DNA of 64,000 nt from Hyperoplus lanceolatus (taxonomy: Eukaryota; Chordata; Actinopteri; Uranoscopiformes; Ammodytidae): contig CM049418.1 of assembly GCA_026929865.2 (NCBI GenBank), positions 8,071,501 through 8,135,500 on the forward strand, written 5' to 3'. Position 1 is the first letter of the stretch. Every line of letters starts with the position of its first letter. This document shows, one piece after another, positions 1-12,902 of this stretch. The position numbers and the translations under genes were made by a program. The notes under the pieces were generated by a model. That model saw only the letters and a program-made list of their open reading frames with translations, made no database searches and was not told the DNA's origin.

Positions 1-416
1 ATATACTGGGCTTTTAGGTTTTTGTGGCCTCACTAGTGTCAGGCATGCATACTCATACCCACTGACATACCTACCCAGAATTTGTTGTGATTTGAACATG
101 TAAAATAAGCAATTTGGTGAACTCTGGTGAAGAGAATTAAAGAAAAATAAAACTTTTATTTCATTTCAAATGAATAGTAAAATGAGCCAAACAAGTTAGT
201 CAGCCAACCTTCTTGACTTTACCCATACAACGTGTGAAGGTATTTACTAAGAAAAACGTTAAAAACAGCTCAGAAAAACGGTTAAATTAGAAAAACCAGC
301 TTGTTGATAAAACTATTTTTTCAAGTGAATGAGAGAGAAAAGGCATTAAATAAGACAAAAAAAAAACTTAGAGCCACCAATCTATCGCACCAAATTCCCT
401 TACAGTAAACTATTAT

Positions 417-592
<176 letters not shown>

Positions 593-1039
593 GTAATACT
601 GTATGTGTAACTTACACACTATTCAAACCGACCCTGAATTGTAATGCTTTGGGGGATTCTGAATTGTGATGCTTTGTGGTGCCCCCCCCCCCCCTTAGCC
701 TTGTACATCGTACTTAGCATTGCACAACATACTTCAAACACTATACATGTACATAAGCCCTGCAGCTCACCTGCAGAAAACATTTCCTCAGAAACATTTT
801 TGTTGTCGTTACACTCATAGCTCCAAAGAAAAATCTGCTGTTCTAGTTGAATGGATGAATGAAAAAGAGATATTTGAAGGTCCTGATAAGACAGTAGATA
901 AGATTCCCAGGTAAGCCCAACTAGAACAGTAGGTTCGAGCGAGCCGGAGGCTAAATGGTCCGGGGGGAACTCCGATGACAAGTTTTAAGTTCCACACCGC
1001 AAAACAAGCCTGTACATTCGCTATAATATTAACGCTATG

Positions 1040-1139
1040 TAGGCTACGCCACAAACGGACCGCGGTCCACCTCTGTAACACCAAATACGTGCCTGTACCG
1101 TCACGGTACGGTACAAATACGTGTATCGTTACACCCTTA
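1040..1139. mobile_element. hAT-like transposon end fragment
   Basis: The segment ends in gtatcgttacacccttag. Read on the minus strand this becomes a TAAGGGTGTAACGATACACG-type terminus followed by repeated ggtacggta motifs. Termini of this form are typical of fish hAT elements and their MITEs. I could not find a matching second end or an 8-bp duplication, so this is probably a solo remnant. Confidence 0.5.
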
Positions 1140-1269
1140 GTGGTTGGGTGGGTGTGTGCAGACACAAAATTCAGATATCTTATTTTTCTGAGTTGAAAGG
1201 TCTTTGTGTTATGATTGGTGATGTTTGATGTTGTTTTACCCTGAATCCATGTTGTGTGTCTCCCTGCAG

Positions 1270-2031
1270 GCCTACATTCACACACGCATGAGGGCCAAGA
1301 CGTCAGACTTCCTCAAGGTGCTGAACCGCGCTCGACCCGACGCAGAGAAGAAGGAGATGAAGACCATGTCGTAAGTGGCCAGCTTAACTTCATATAAAGT
1401 GACTCATGAGTGTGTGTTTGCCGTCAGAAGCAAAACCAAAACAGATTCAGCTTTGTGATAAACTGTGTAAGAATTTTCTAATCAGATTTTGTTTTCTTGC
1501 GTCTTTGCTGCTGTCTGCATCTATGTGTCTTTATTGTGTTGGTCTGAGGTGTGTGTGTGTGTGTGTGTGTGTGGGCCGTGTTTGCAGCATTTGAAGTAAT
1601 TCAGAAAGGAATTTTAACAGCTCTCCGCACTGTTAAAACCTATAAATACACAATATTTTAGCTGGTAAACATCTACAGTCTGTTGGAGCACAGAGAGTCT
1701 TTGTCCTGTGGTTAATGTATAACTGGAATAAACAGGGAACCCCCATAAGATGACATGTTCACCATTTTCAAAAATTTCAACTGAAAGGTTCCAAAACAAA
1801 CATTGTCAGATAACAAATTCTACAAAATATTTAATCGATCACAATAGTTAGTTTGGTAAAGGCATGAAGAAGATTAAAGCATGCCACAAATCCCTCACCA
1901 GGAGGAAGAAACTAAGCAGTAGCATGCACAAAGAATGAAAGAGAAACATAATTGTAGTATGTTGTAACATCCAGATTTGTAAGATGCCTCTGTTTGTTTT
2001 GTTTTTCAGTGGAAAGACCTTCTCCCGCTGA
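1270..2031 (+). CDS. arpc2: arpc2, Arp2/3 complex subunit 2 (C-terminal end only)
   Basis: Two coding exons are visible, 1270-1370 and 2010-2031, with the stop TGA at 2029-2031. The first follows a pyrimidine-ctgcag acceptor and ends at a gtaagt donor in phase 2. The second follows a T-rich tract and cag. The joined peptide starts [19 protein letters not shown], continues [13 protein letters not shown] and ends MSGKTFSR, which is the conserved C-terminus of ARPC2 (p34-Arc). ARPC2 and ARPC4 form the structural core of the Arp2/3 complex, which nucleates branched actin filaments at the cell cortex, and this C-terminal helix packs against ARPC4. The upstream coding exons lie left of the window, and nothing in 1-1269 resembles them. 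The neighbours gpbar1 and aamp match the human ARPC2-GPBAR1-AAMP order, which supports the call. Confidence 0.93.
1548..1572. repeat. short (GT)n microsatellite
   Basis: A run of about 12 GT units lies in the last arpc2 intron. Confidence 0.9.
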
Positions 2032-2515
2032 GGCAGACTGCCCCTTCCTACCCACCAGAAAGATACAAACCTCTCTGGGACACGCCCAAAACACGCGTTA
2101 CACTGAGACTCCACGCCAAATCGGACAGGACGCCTCGAAACGCCCCAAACCAACCCCCCCCCCCCCCAAAAAAAAACCCGTGTCCAGTCCACTTCCTTTA
2201 TACTTTTTCTTCTTTTCAATGAATAATAATGTCTAATGGCTCTACTTAGGGGAACCCACGGCTCAAGATAAATGGGAAAAAAGGGCATTCCTCGCTTTGC
2301 ATAGTTAAAGAGAATTATTAGTCCTATATAAATATATATATGAAAAAAAAAAACGAAATTTTTTGATACGATATCTTTTACTCCATTTGGTACTCTTGCT
2401 TGCCCCTCCACCCACCTTTATCATGCGATATCCATGTGTTGGATGATTTCAATCCCCTCCCTTCTTGTCTGTGCTTTCATGTCGTCTGTACCATTGTCAT
2501 TTGAAAAAAAATAAA
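2032..2515 (+). other. arpc2: arpc2 3'UTR with polyadenylation signal
   Basis: This stretch is non-coding and follows the arpc2 stop. It is A/T-rich with a C run and an A run at about 2152-2176. An AATAAA hexamer lies at 2510-2515, so cleavage is expected about 15-25 bases further on. The 3'UTR is therefore about 480-500 nt. Confidence 0.75.
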
Positions 2516-2529
2516 TCACTCTTACAAAA

Positions 2530-3190
2530 AAAGAAGCTGGTAGTAGTGTGTGCGGTTTGCAAAATTCCCATTTAATTCACTTTGTACTTTGTACTATCAC
2601 ACTTATCACAAAAAAGACCAAATCTTCCACAAGAAATTTCTTAAATTAACCTAAATATTGGTGATTCTCCACTTTGATCTCTGGCTTAAGTGTTTTTAAT
2701 TACTGATGGGTTTAAAGGCTCTTAAAGACAAATATTTTTTAACTATGTAGTATAGATGTCGACTTTGTCCTGTTGTGCAATATGTATGACCAATACATTT
2801 TTTTATTTGCATTGCAGGCTGATTAAAGATGATACATTATGCCAAAACATGATTCAAATGAATCATATCTTTTCTGAGACTCATTCACACTACACTTAGA
2901 ATAATACATACTGTATGTAGGAGCTCCTTATATACTGGATGCGTCAAACATTGATGGATTATTGATTATCAGTTTTGTTATTGTGGCACACACATAAAAG
3001 TCTTATTTTAAAAGAAAAATCCAAATTTCTATTTTTCAAATTAGCTGTGCCAGTCTTCCACATTCACCTTGTTATCTCCAAAGGTAGTCTATCCCTGGTG
3101 AGAAGTACTGCACTTTGTGATTATTTAAGTGTATGGTATGAAGGTAAGTGAGTGTATTGCCACATACGGAATAAATTAAACACTGCTCTG
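2530..3190. other. intergenic spacer between arpc2 and the type I keratin-like gene
   Basis: A/T-rich unique sequence separates two convergent 3' ends, arpc2 on + and the keratin gene on -. I see no coding potential or repeat structure in it. Confidence 0.6.
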
Positions 3191-3216
3191 GTATCCTTCT
3201 TTCATAATCAAATGCA

Positions 3217-3222
3217 TTTATT
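3217..3222 (-). terminator. polyadenylation signal of the type I keratin-like gene
   Basis: The plus strand reads tttatt, giving AATAAA on the transcribed strand about 125 nt past the stop codon. This would make a short 3'UTR. Confidence 0.6.
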
Positions 3223-3346
3223 TGCAGACATCTGAGAAAACAAGCTCACAGTAGCGTTAAATGTTTGACAATATGACACAGTTTGATATGAAAAGTTGCC
3301 TGAGCAACAGGAGAACAACAGAAAGCAGGGAACAGCTAGTTCTAGA

Positions 3347-6300
3347 TCAAGCTTGGGCCACTTCGCCCTCAGCTTTTTTCTTTTTTTCTTTTTTATCTTC
3401 ATCGGAGGAGGAGGAAGAGGAGGAGGAGGACGATGAGGAGGAGGAGGAGGAGGAGGAAGAAGAGGATGAATCCTTCTTTTTGCTCTTGGGCTTTTTGGTT
3501 TTGGTCGGGCCGTTGCTGGGAGCCGCTTCGTTGCCGACGGCGACCTTCTGAGCCACTATGGGGTCTCCTTCAGCTGTTTCAGGGGCTTTATCGACTTCCT
3601 CAGGGGCTTTGGGGGGAGTGGATTTGTCAGAGGGGGCTCTGTCTTGTTTCCCAATGGCTTCTTCTTTCACCTCCTCCTGCTGTGTGGGCACCTTCTCGTC
3701 AGGCTTTTGCTGAACTGGAATCAGATTTTTACAAGTTTCAAGCAAATAATTGTGACAATCATCCTTAACAGTTCCCTTAACCTTATAAGGTTATAGTGTG
3801 CTGCTGGAGAGTCCACAAGGCACCAACATTAGCCAAAAAAGACAAGATAGGCCTACATAAATTATATTGCATTTGTTTGGGATTGATTTGAAAGTGAAAA
3901 GTGTTAAAATCATCTGTTCAGGTGACATGCCTTACATTCGATGTTTTTTGGAAATAGGTTTATTTTCTTTCCGACACAGAGTAGGCTACAACGAGAAAAT
4001 CCACCCCACTCTTTTTCTTCTTGGCGTACTCTCGACCAGAAAGCAAATAAATGACTATCTCAAAATGATTTAATTCAAAATGTGCTGTGTGAGGGTTAGA
4101 TTTCAAGCATTGTGACATCACTCTCAAGTTTGTGCTTCATTTTCTTTTCAGGCGGGGATCCAGAACTTACCACTTGTCAGCGCATCCTCTAAAGAAAGAT
4201 CCGAGCTGTCAAGGGATTTATAAGGCAGGATTTAACATGAAAGCTACTTAAAAGTATTAAAAGCCATGACATTTGTTTTTGTTTTTTACATATTTGCATT
4301 CAAAATAACTATAATCGAAATAGTCAATGGCCGATTCATTTCTAGTCAGTGTTTGGTGTATAGCCTACAATATTTGATAAACTCTTAATATTTTTCATGT
4401 ACAAAAATCCAAAATCATAAAGTAACTGGTAGCGTGACTTAAGTTCAGATAAATGTACGTAGTTTGGAGTAAAAAGTAGAATATTTAGTAGAGTAGCAGT
4501 ATAAAGTATACCACCAATGTCATTTCACTTGAGCAAATAGGATTTGTAGGCTATAGGATATCTAAACTGTGACCGTTCTCACCTTTCGGCTGTCATGCCC
4601 TGAATCAGCTGTTGGTAGCTGTTGATTTCCTGCTCCAGTTTCATTTTGACGCACAGCAGGTCGTTGTTGATCTCTCCGTGGCGCTCCACCTGTGCCCTCA
4701 CCTCCTTCAGCTCAGCCTCCAGGTCCCGGATGGCCTGGTTGAGAGGCGCCATGCATCTGCCATACTCTACCTTGGTGCACAACAGGGTCTCATCCAGATT
4801 TTGGATCTGTAAAGGAAGGCATAAAGGTCTTTTTCATTTAATTTAATTTTTTAAATTTCAAATCTCTTTTGATAGTTCTATCGCTGTGACTTCCCTGGAA
4901 CCTCAAACCTCTTTTAAGTGTATTGTTTTGTTATGCAAGAGCAGATCCAGGTGGCAGCGGTGGACTCAAACATGTCAGATTTACAGCAGGCTATAATGAC
5001 AGGGCCGTAAGAAAGGCTTGTCCAAACAAGGACTACAAAAACCCCATAGGCGATTTCTACCATTCCTGAGGGATTATAGAACATGCTTTTTTGGGGTGAA
5101 TATTTTGTGTTTTTTTGTGGTTTTTCATGGTTACCGTGCTTTGCTGACCCTGGATCTTAATCTCCAGAAGCTGTTTCCGTTTGAGCAGATCCTTGAGCTC
5201 CGTCTTTCCCAAGTTCAACTCCTCGTTGTTTTGGGCCACCGCCACCTTGATGTTGTCAAACTGGAGAGGGAAAGGAGATGGAAATGCAGAGATGAACGGA
5301 TGAGAAGGAGGAAATAAAGAAAACATGGCTATGGGTTCCTGTTGGGTGGTGTATAGGCCTACAGTAGCCTACCTTGCCCTGGTACCACTCCTCTGTCTCT
5401 TTCAGATTCTTCTTGGCTTGCTTCTCATACTGGCTGCGGACTTTGTTGAGCATCTCGCCCAGGTTGGAGTCCTGGGAGTCAATTTCAACCGTCACCTCCG
5501 AGTGCTTGATCTTCTCACGCAGCTCATCCACGTCCTACAAGAGTCCGTTTTGCGTTAATTTTTTTTTCCAAGATTTTCTTTAGTTGTTCAGTCGAGATTG
5601 AAGTGAAATTTTTGTACCCCGGTTCTCACCTTTTTGTGATCCTTCTCAAGGCGAGCCAGCTCCACCTTGACCAGGTCGATCTCTTCCTGCGTCTGCTTGT
5701 GCTTCATCTTGGTGTCCTCCTGGGTCTTCTTCAGGTCGTCCAGGTCTTTCTCTAATTCCTTCCGGGCCTTTTTCTCATCTTCCAGCCTGCACACAGCGGG
5801 GCAAGGAACTCTTACTTCTCATTTGGATCAAAATGTATTGATATCATCATCATTAGTTGTCTATGATTTATTTTTAATTGTTGATTGAATTAATCTTACT
5901 TTCTCTGGAAGTCTTCATCAGCCAGGATGCTGTTGTCGGTCTGGAGTATCAGCTTGGCGTTCTCCATGGTGATGTCTTTGATCTAGGGAGAAGAATGCAT
6001 GATGTATAGCCTATATTTTAAGCTCATTATTTAGAACATTTATTTACTTCATTTAGCTTTTAAATGTTGAATGCATTTCTCAAAACATTGAAAGAAGTAT
6101 CAAAAAAGATACAGTTTTGTTTAATCGGTTATTTGCTCTCCAAGATATAAAGAAAAATATAACAAATCTATCTGAAGACCAACCTGCTTCTTTAGGTCCT
6201 CCAGGGGTTTCTCGACCTTATCCCAGTCGCGTCCCTCGGGTGTCTTCCTCTCGGCCAAAATCTCATCGATCTGTTTTTCCAGATCGCTGTTCTCCTCCTC

Positions 6301-6570
6301 CAGCTGCCTCACTCTGCCCAGGAACCCGGTGAGCCGCTGGTTGAGGCCGCGCAGGGTCTGCTTGTCGTCGGCCGGGGCGGGTGGAGCGGCGGCCGGAGCC
6401 GGCGCACCAGCGGCGGTGTTTGCAGCTCTCGCTGGAACGACGGGAGAAGCGGAGTCTCTGTCCGTGTCGTTGCGCAGCACGTTGCGCAGCCCCTGCAGGC
6501 TCGCCACGGACGCCCGGGAGCCCCTTCCCCCGGCTCCACCGAACATGCTGGCGGCGGTGTTTGAAGGCAT
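3347..6570 (-). CDS. type I keratin-like intermediate filament protein with serine-run tail (thread-keratin-gamma candidate)
   Basis: There are eight exons on the minus strand: 6184-6570, 5900-5982, 5630-5786, 5373-5534, 5135-5260, 4583-4806, 4171-4205 and 3347-3714. All have GT-AG introns and join in frame to about 513 aa. The sizes of exons 2-6 (83, 157, 162, 126, 224) are the classic type I keratin pattern. The Ala/Pro-rich head (residues 1-73) starts at MPSNTAASMFGG. The rod begins at LRGLNQRLTGFLGRV, and coil 2 contains NLKETEEWYQGKF, which looks vimentin-like. The rod end (VKMKLEQEINSYQQLIQGM) lacks the usual TYR(K/R)LLEGE. Small exon 7 reads SSDLSLEDALTS, like the K18 post-rod segment. 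The last exon has a Lys-rich stretch, about 22 serines, DEDKKEKKKK, and ends EGEVAQA. The protein should pair with the divergent type II gene. The sequence is too divergent to call K18. Thread keratin gamma is the leading alternative, although that family is reported with type III gene structure. Confidence 0.85.
3404..3469 (-). repeat. in-frame serine codon run in the keratin tail
   Basis: Twenty-two consecutive serine codons (16 TCC, 3 TCT, 2 TCA and 1 TCG by eye) lie between a KKKD segment and DEDKKEKKKK. Mixed synonymous codons suggest that the protein run is maintained by selection and is not merely a fresh triplet expansion. On the plus strand the same bases give a false poly-Glu frame. 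Confidence 0.85.
4350..4540. repeat. possible degraded interspersed repeat in a keratin intron
   Basis: The intron between the sixth and seventh exons contains several agtaaa/aagta/gtagag motifs. These resemble the degraded ends of common fish MITEs. There are no clear boundaries. Confidence 0.25.
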
Positions 6571-6950
6571 GACTGCTGATGGATGAGAGAGGCTTGTTTC
6601 AGACTTGAGAATCACCTGGTGGATGTGATGAATAAGCGTACAGGTGGATTTATACCCGCAATTTTACGCATGAATCCGCCCCCAGTGATGCCATTGGCTC
6701 CTGATGCCAAGCACAAACTGGCACAGAGTGGAAATTCAGGTATTTCATGTTGACATCTTCATTTATCTCACTAATTTCGTACTTGGCGTCTCTGGATTGG
6801 AGTTCAGGGGAGGGGGTGGGTCCCTGTCCACCTTTAAAATCAGGTGATGGGAAGGGGCTGCAGGTAGGCTACATCCAGCGCTCATCTGCTCAGTGTTCCA
6901 GCTCGCCGTTGTCTGTGTGTTTGAGTCAGCTCGCCGTTCCAAGCCGCAGC
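6571..6950. promoter_or_regulatory. shared bidirectional promoter of the divergent keratin-like pair
   Basis: The two start codons (6570 on -, 6951 on +) are 380 bp apart and the genes run away from each other. For the minus gene, a TATAAAT box lies at 6648-6654, predicting initiation near 6620. An inverted CCAAT (ATTGG) lies near 6692 and a CCGCCCC GC box near 6676. For the plus gene, a TTTAAAA element lies near 6833 with G-rich/GGGTGGG sequence just upstream. The arrangement parallels head-to-head KRT8/KRT18 and would allow matched output of the two obligate partners. Confidence 0.7.
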
Positions 6951-10385
<3,435 letters not shown>

Positions 10386-10741
10386 CTAACCATCAAACTC
10401 TATACGTCTGCAGCATTACAGCATATCCGCAAAATTTGAATTAAAAGAAAAGTTCTAATTAAGTTTAATTGAACGCTTGGAGAGTCCTAATGCAAGTGAC
10501 TTTTATGCAATAATCCCCTCAGTTTGTGTGCTTTCTGGTAGTGAACAGTAACAATAGCTTCTCGGCGTGTTGAACGATTTTCCTTTCCAGAATTGAAGGC
10601 TTGAAGTTGGAGAAATTGTTGTTTATGTCAAGCTTTTTGAAAAAGGTTTCTTATTTTCAGTGTTCCCAGTAGCATCAGTGTATTTCTTTCAGTTTGTAAT
10701 CTCGTATTTTTGTCGATTAAATAGGGAACACATCTTTGTGA

Positions 10742-10747
10742 AATAAA
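10742..10747 (+). terminator. polyadenylation signal of the type II keratin-like gene
   Basis: An AATAAA lies 357 nt after the stop codon, within A-rich sequence. It is the first canonical hexamer downstream of the stop that I noticed. Confidence 0.6.
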
Positions 10748-11151
10748 AAAACCTATCTTTCCAATGTTCAAATGGCTTTCCATATTCTGAATACAAGAAC
10801 ACCTTTTGTGTTGCCTGTTCCAGTGGTGCTACATGTATCTTTACAAAATGTGGCAAGTGTTGCTTGGCAAGCCTCGAAATGCTGTCAAATCTACTCAACT
10901 TTTTTCATTCTTCTCTTTTTCTTCCTCTATACACTTTTGTACCTCAAAATATGCCAAAGTAATCACAAGTTTTTGCAATGGAATACAAAGGATGGATAAA
11001 GCAACATGAACAACGATGTCTCGGCTCTGTCTTCCTTTCTTGAATCACTTGCGTATCTGTGCAGTTAACATGTAGCTGGAGCCAGGAGGCGTTCAGCTTA
11101 GTTTAGCATAAAGCCTGGAAACATATTCATTAACGTGTGTGTATATTTCAT

Positions 11152-11228
11152 TTTCATTTCATTTAACTTTTATTTATCCTCGAGAGACCAATTGAGGGGT
11201 GACCCTCATTTTCAATGACGTCAAGTCA
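11152..11228. repeat. dispersed ~75-bp repeat, copy 1
   Basis: The segment starts ttcatttaacttttattt and continues to atccctcgag-like and gaggggtgaccctcattttc sequence. It is about 95% identical to 25037-25107. The cattt-aactttattta start resembles the 3' end of common fish retroposons. Confidence 0.7.
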
Positions 11229-11345
11229 AAACAAATTCAAAACAACAATACAAACAAAACATTCAATGCAAATACATCAAATACACAACAAGTGAAGAGA
11301 GAAAAACAAAACGATTGAAACATTTACAGAGTGGGGAAGAGTGGC

Positions 11346-11351
<6 letters not shown>

Positions 11352-11435
<84 letters not shown>
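11352..11435. repeat. compound (TA)n(CA)n microsatellite
   Basis: About 24 TA units run directly into about 17 CA units. Confidence 0.95.
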
Positions 11436-11438
<3 letters not shown>

Positions 11439-12296
11439 ATAATTGTAGGCTTAGCTAAGCTAACAGGCTGCTAGCTCCAGCTACATATTCAACAAACAAA
11501 TGTCAAAGTGGTATCAATCTTCTCCTTACGTTCTAGGAAATAAAACAATTACATTTTCCAAAAAATCTTCTATGTGAAGAATTCATACACAACTGTTTTT
11601 TGTAAATCGAGTTAAAGGTTCAGACTTTAAATAACAGTCTGACGATAGCAGCTGGAGCCCGACAGTCTGGTCCCGTCTTCATTTTCCCCTCCGGACTTCC
11701 AGACACATTGTTGAAATGTGGAAAACATACTGGAACATGACTTAGCAGAGCAACACAGTCAGACAAGACATAGGCTACAGACAATGCATCCCATGATAAT
11801 ACCCCATCTTTCCTTATGTCCCATAACAGTGTGTACTTGTTTGCTCTAAAGTTAATTTGATTAAATCATGGGTTTCCTCATCAGCTCACATGAACTGTCT
11901 GTTTCTTTCACCACCCACACAGCCTACTGTCTGTACACATCAAAAAATGACATTGTGATCGGGCAAACAAATTATAGCATGACATGTATTCTGTGTTTAA
12001 TCAAGTGTCAAATAAAAATACAATTTCCCTTTGAATAGATCTCTCACATCAAATAAAAGTTGTATCCTTCGAAATGAAGGTCTGTTTACAAGCAGCAGAT
12101 GTTTCCCCCAAAGAGCAACTCTGCTTTTACCATATTTATTCTTCCTGTAACATTTTATTTGCATATGGCAGAAACTCGAAACATTTTCATATCCAACTTT
12201 TAAAACACTGGGATGGTTTCCACCCGTTTCCACCTTGTGTCTTCTCGCTGAAGCCTTAATGTCCTCATGTCTTGTAGACGTATAACGGACTGTGGA

Positions 12297-12328
12297 TGCA
12301 TCCCTGTTCCCTCTTCAACTTGCATACC
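12297..12328 (+). repeat. 32-bp perfect direct repeat, copy 2
   Basis: This is identical to 7993-8024. It lies about 570 bp beyond the gpbar1 stop codon. Confidence 0.8.
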
Positions 12329-12902
12329 AGTATAATAGATAAACACCAGCGAGGGACGTTGGAATAAACATTGCAGAATGGCGGGAGGGAGGAAGGGTGA
12401 CAGATGAAGAAGATCTATGACCTGTTCAGCAGGCAGCACAAATAGAAAAGAGGATACAGCCTACAGTATGTAAAGACATACTGTAGGCCTATTTATATGA
12501 TGTACAGCACTGATACAAGAAGACAACTTACATTTCAGCTTTCACATTTAGCAAGTTATAAGCCTTGAAGGCATGGAATTCAAAAGAAATTAGCCTACAT
12601 GCTACACCTCAGCAAAACCAACCCTTGTTTTAAACAAAGGTTTTTTTTAAAGTTCTCATAATTCTTATTCATCTTTCTAATGTCTCCTAATTGTGTAAAA
12701 TGAAATGTAATAGTTAACCATCAGAAAAACTTAAAATAGTAACACTGATTCATACATTTTGGAAGAATAAACTAAATGTGTTTTCTCTACTGAAATGCAG
12801 TATTGGCCTTGATCAATAAACTATAAAGAAGCAGCATCAATCCTCGCAAACTCATTTCTAGCAGATACATCCTCATAAATATTCATTTCCATCAGTATTT
12901 CC

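Larger units (their letters stand above)
11070..11487. mobile_element. inverted-repeat-bounded element (MITE-like) carrying internal repeats
   Basis: The left side reads atgtagctggagccaggagg followed by cagcttagtttagcat. The right side, reverse complemented, reads atgtagctggagctagcagc followed by gttagcttagcta. The ends are thus imperfect inverted repeats of about 35 bp. The agctggagccag...ttagcttagc motif is familiar as a very common percomorph repeat. The interior holds the ~75-bp dispersed repeat and a (TA)n/(CA)n compound array. Confidence 0.55.
10750..12902. other. intergenic region between the type II keratin-like gene and gpbar1
   Basis: The region is A/T-rich. Apart from the repeats listed separately I see no coding exon. 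Open frames here are short and lack splice or codon support. Confidence 0.6.

Noticed and set aside
815..914. Open frame ending FEGPDKTVDKIPR before a cccaggtaag donor, upstream of the arpc2 exon
   Set aside because: It does not match the ARPC2 residues expected before AYIHTRMR, and no acceptor or similarity supports it.
3261..3551. Plus-strand poly-Glu/Asp open frame
   Set aside because: It is the antisense shadow of the serine-run tail exon of the minus-strand keratin gene.
4171..4199. Shorter exon 7 starting at the tttag acceptor
   Set aside because: Both nearby AGs break the reading frame into the tail. The upstream ttgacag acceptor gives 35 bp, keeps frame and yields SSDLSLEDALTS, like the K18 tail start.
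6121..6615. Longer N-terminus for the type I keratin-like protein beginning upstream of MPSNTAAS
   Set aside because: The upstream 'start' is GTG, not ATG, and lies right at the predicted transcription start. The first real ATG is at 6570.
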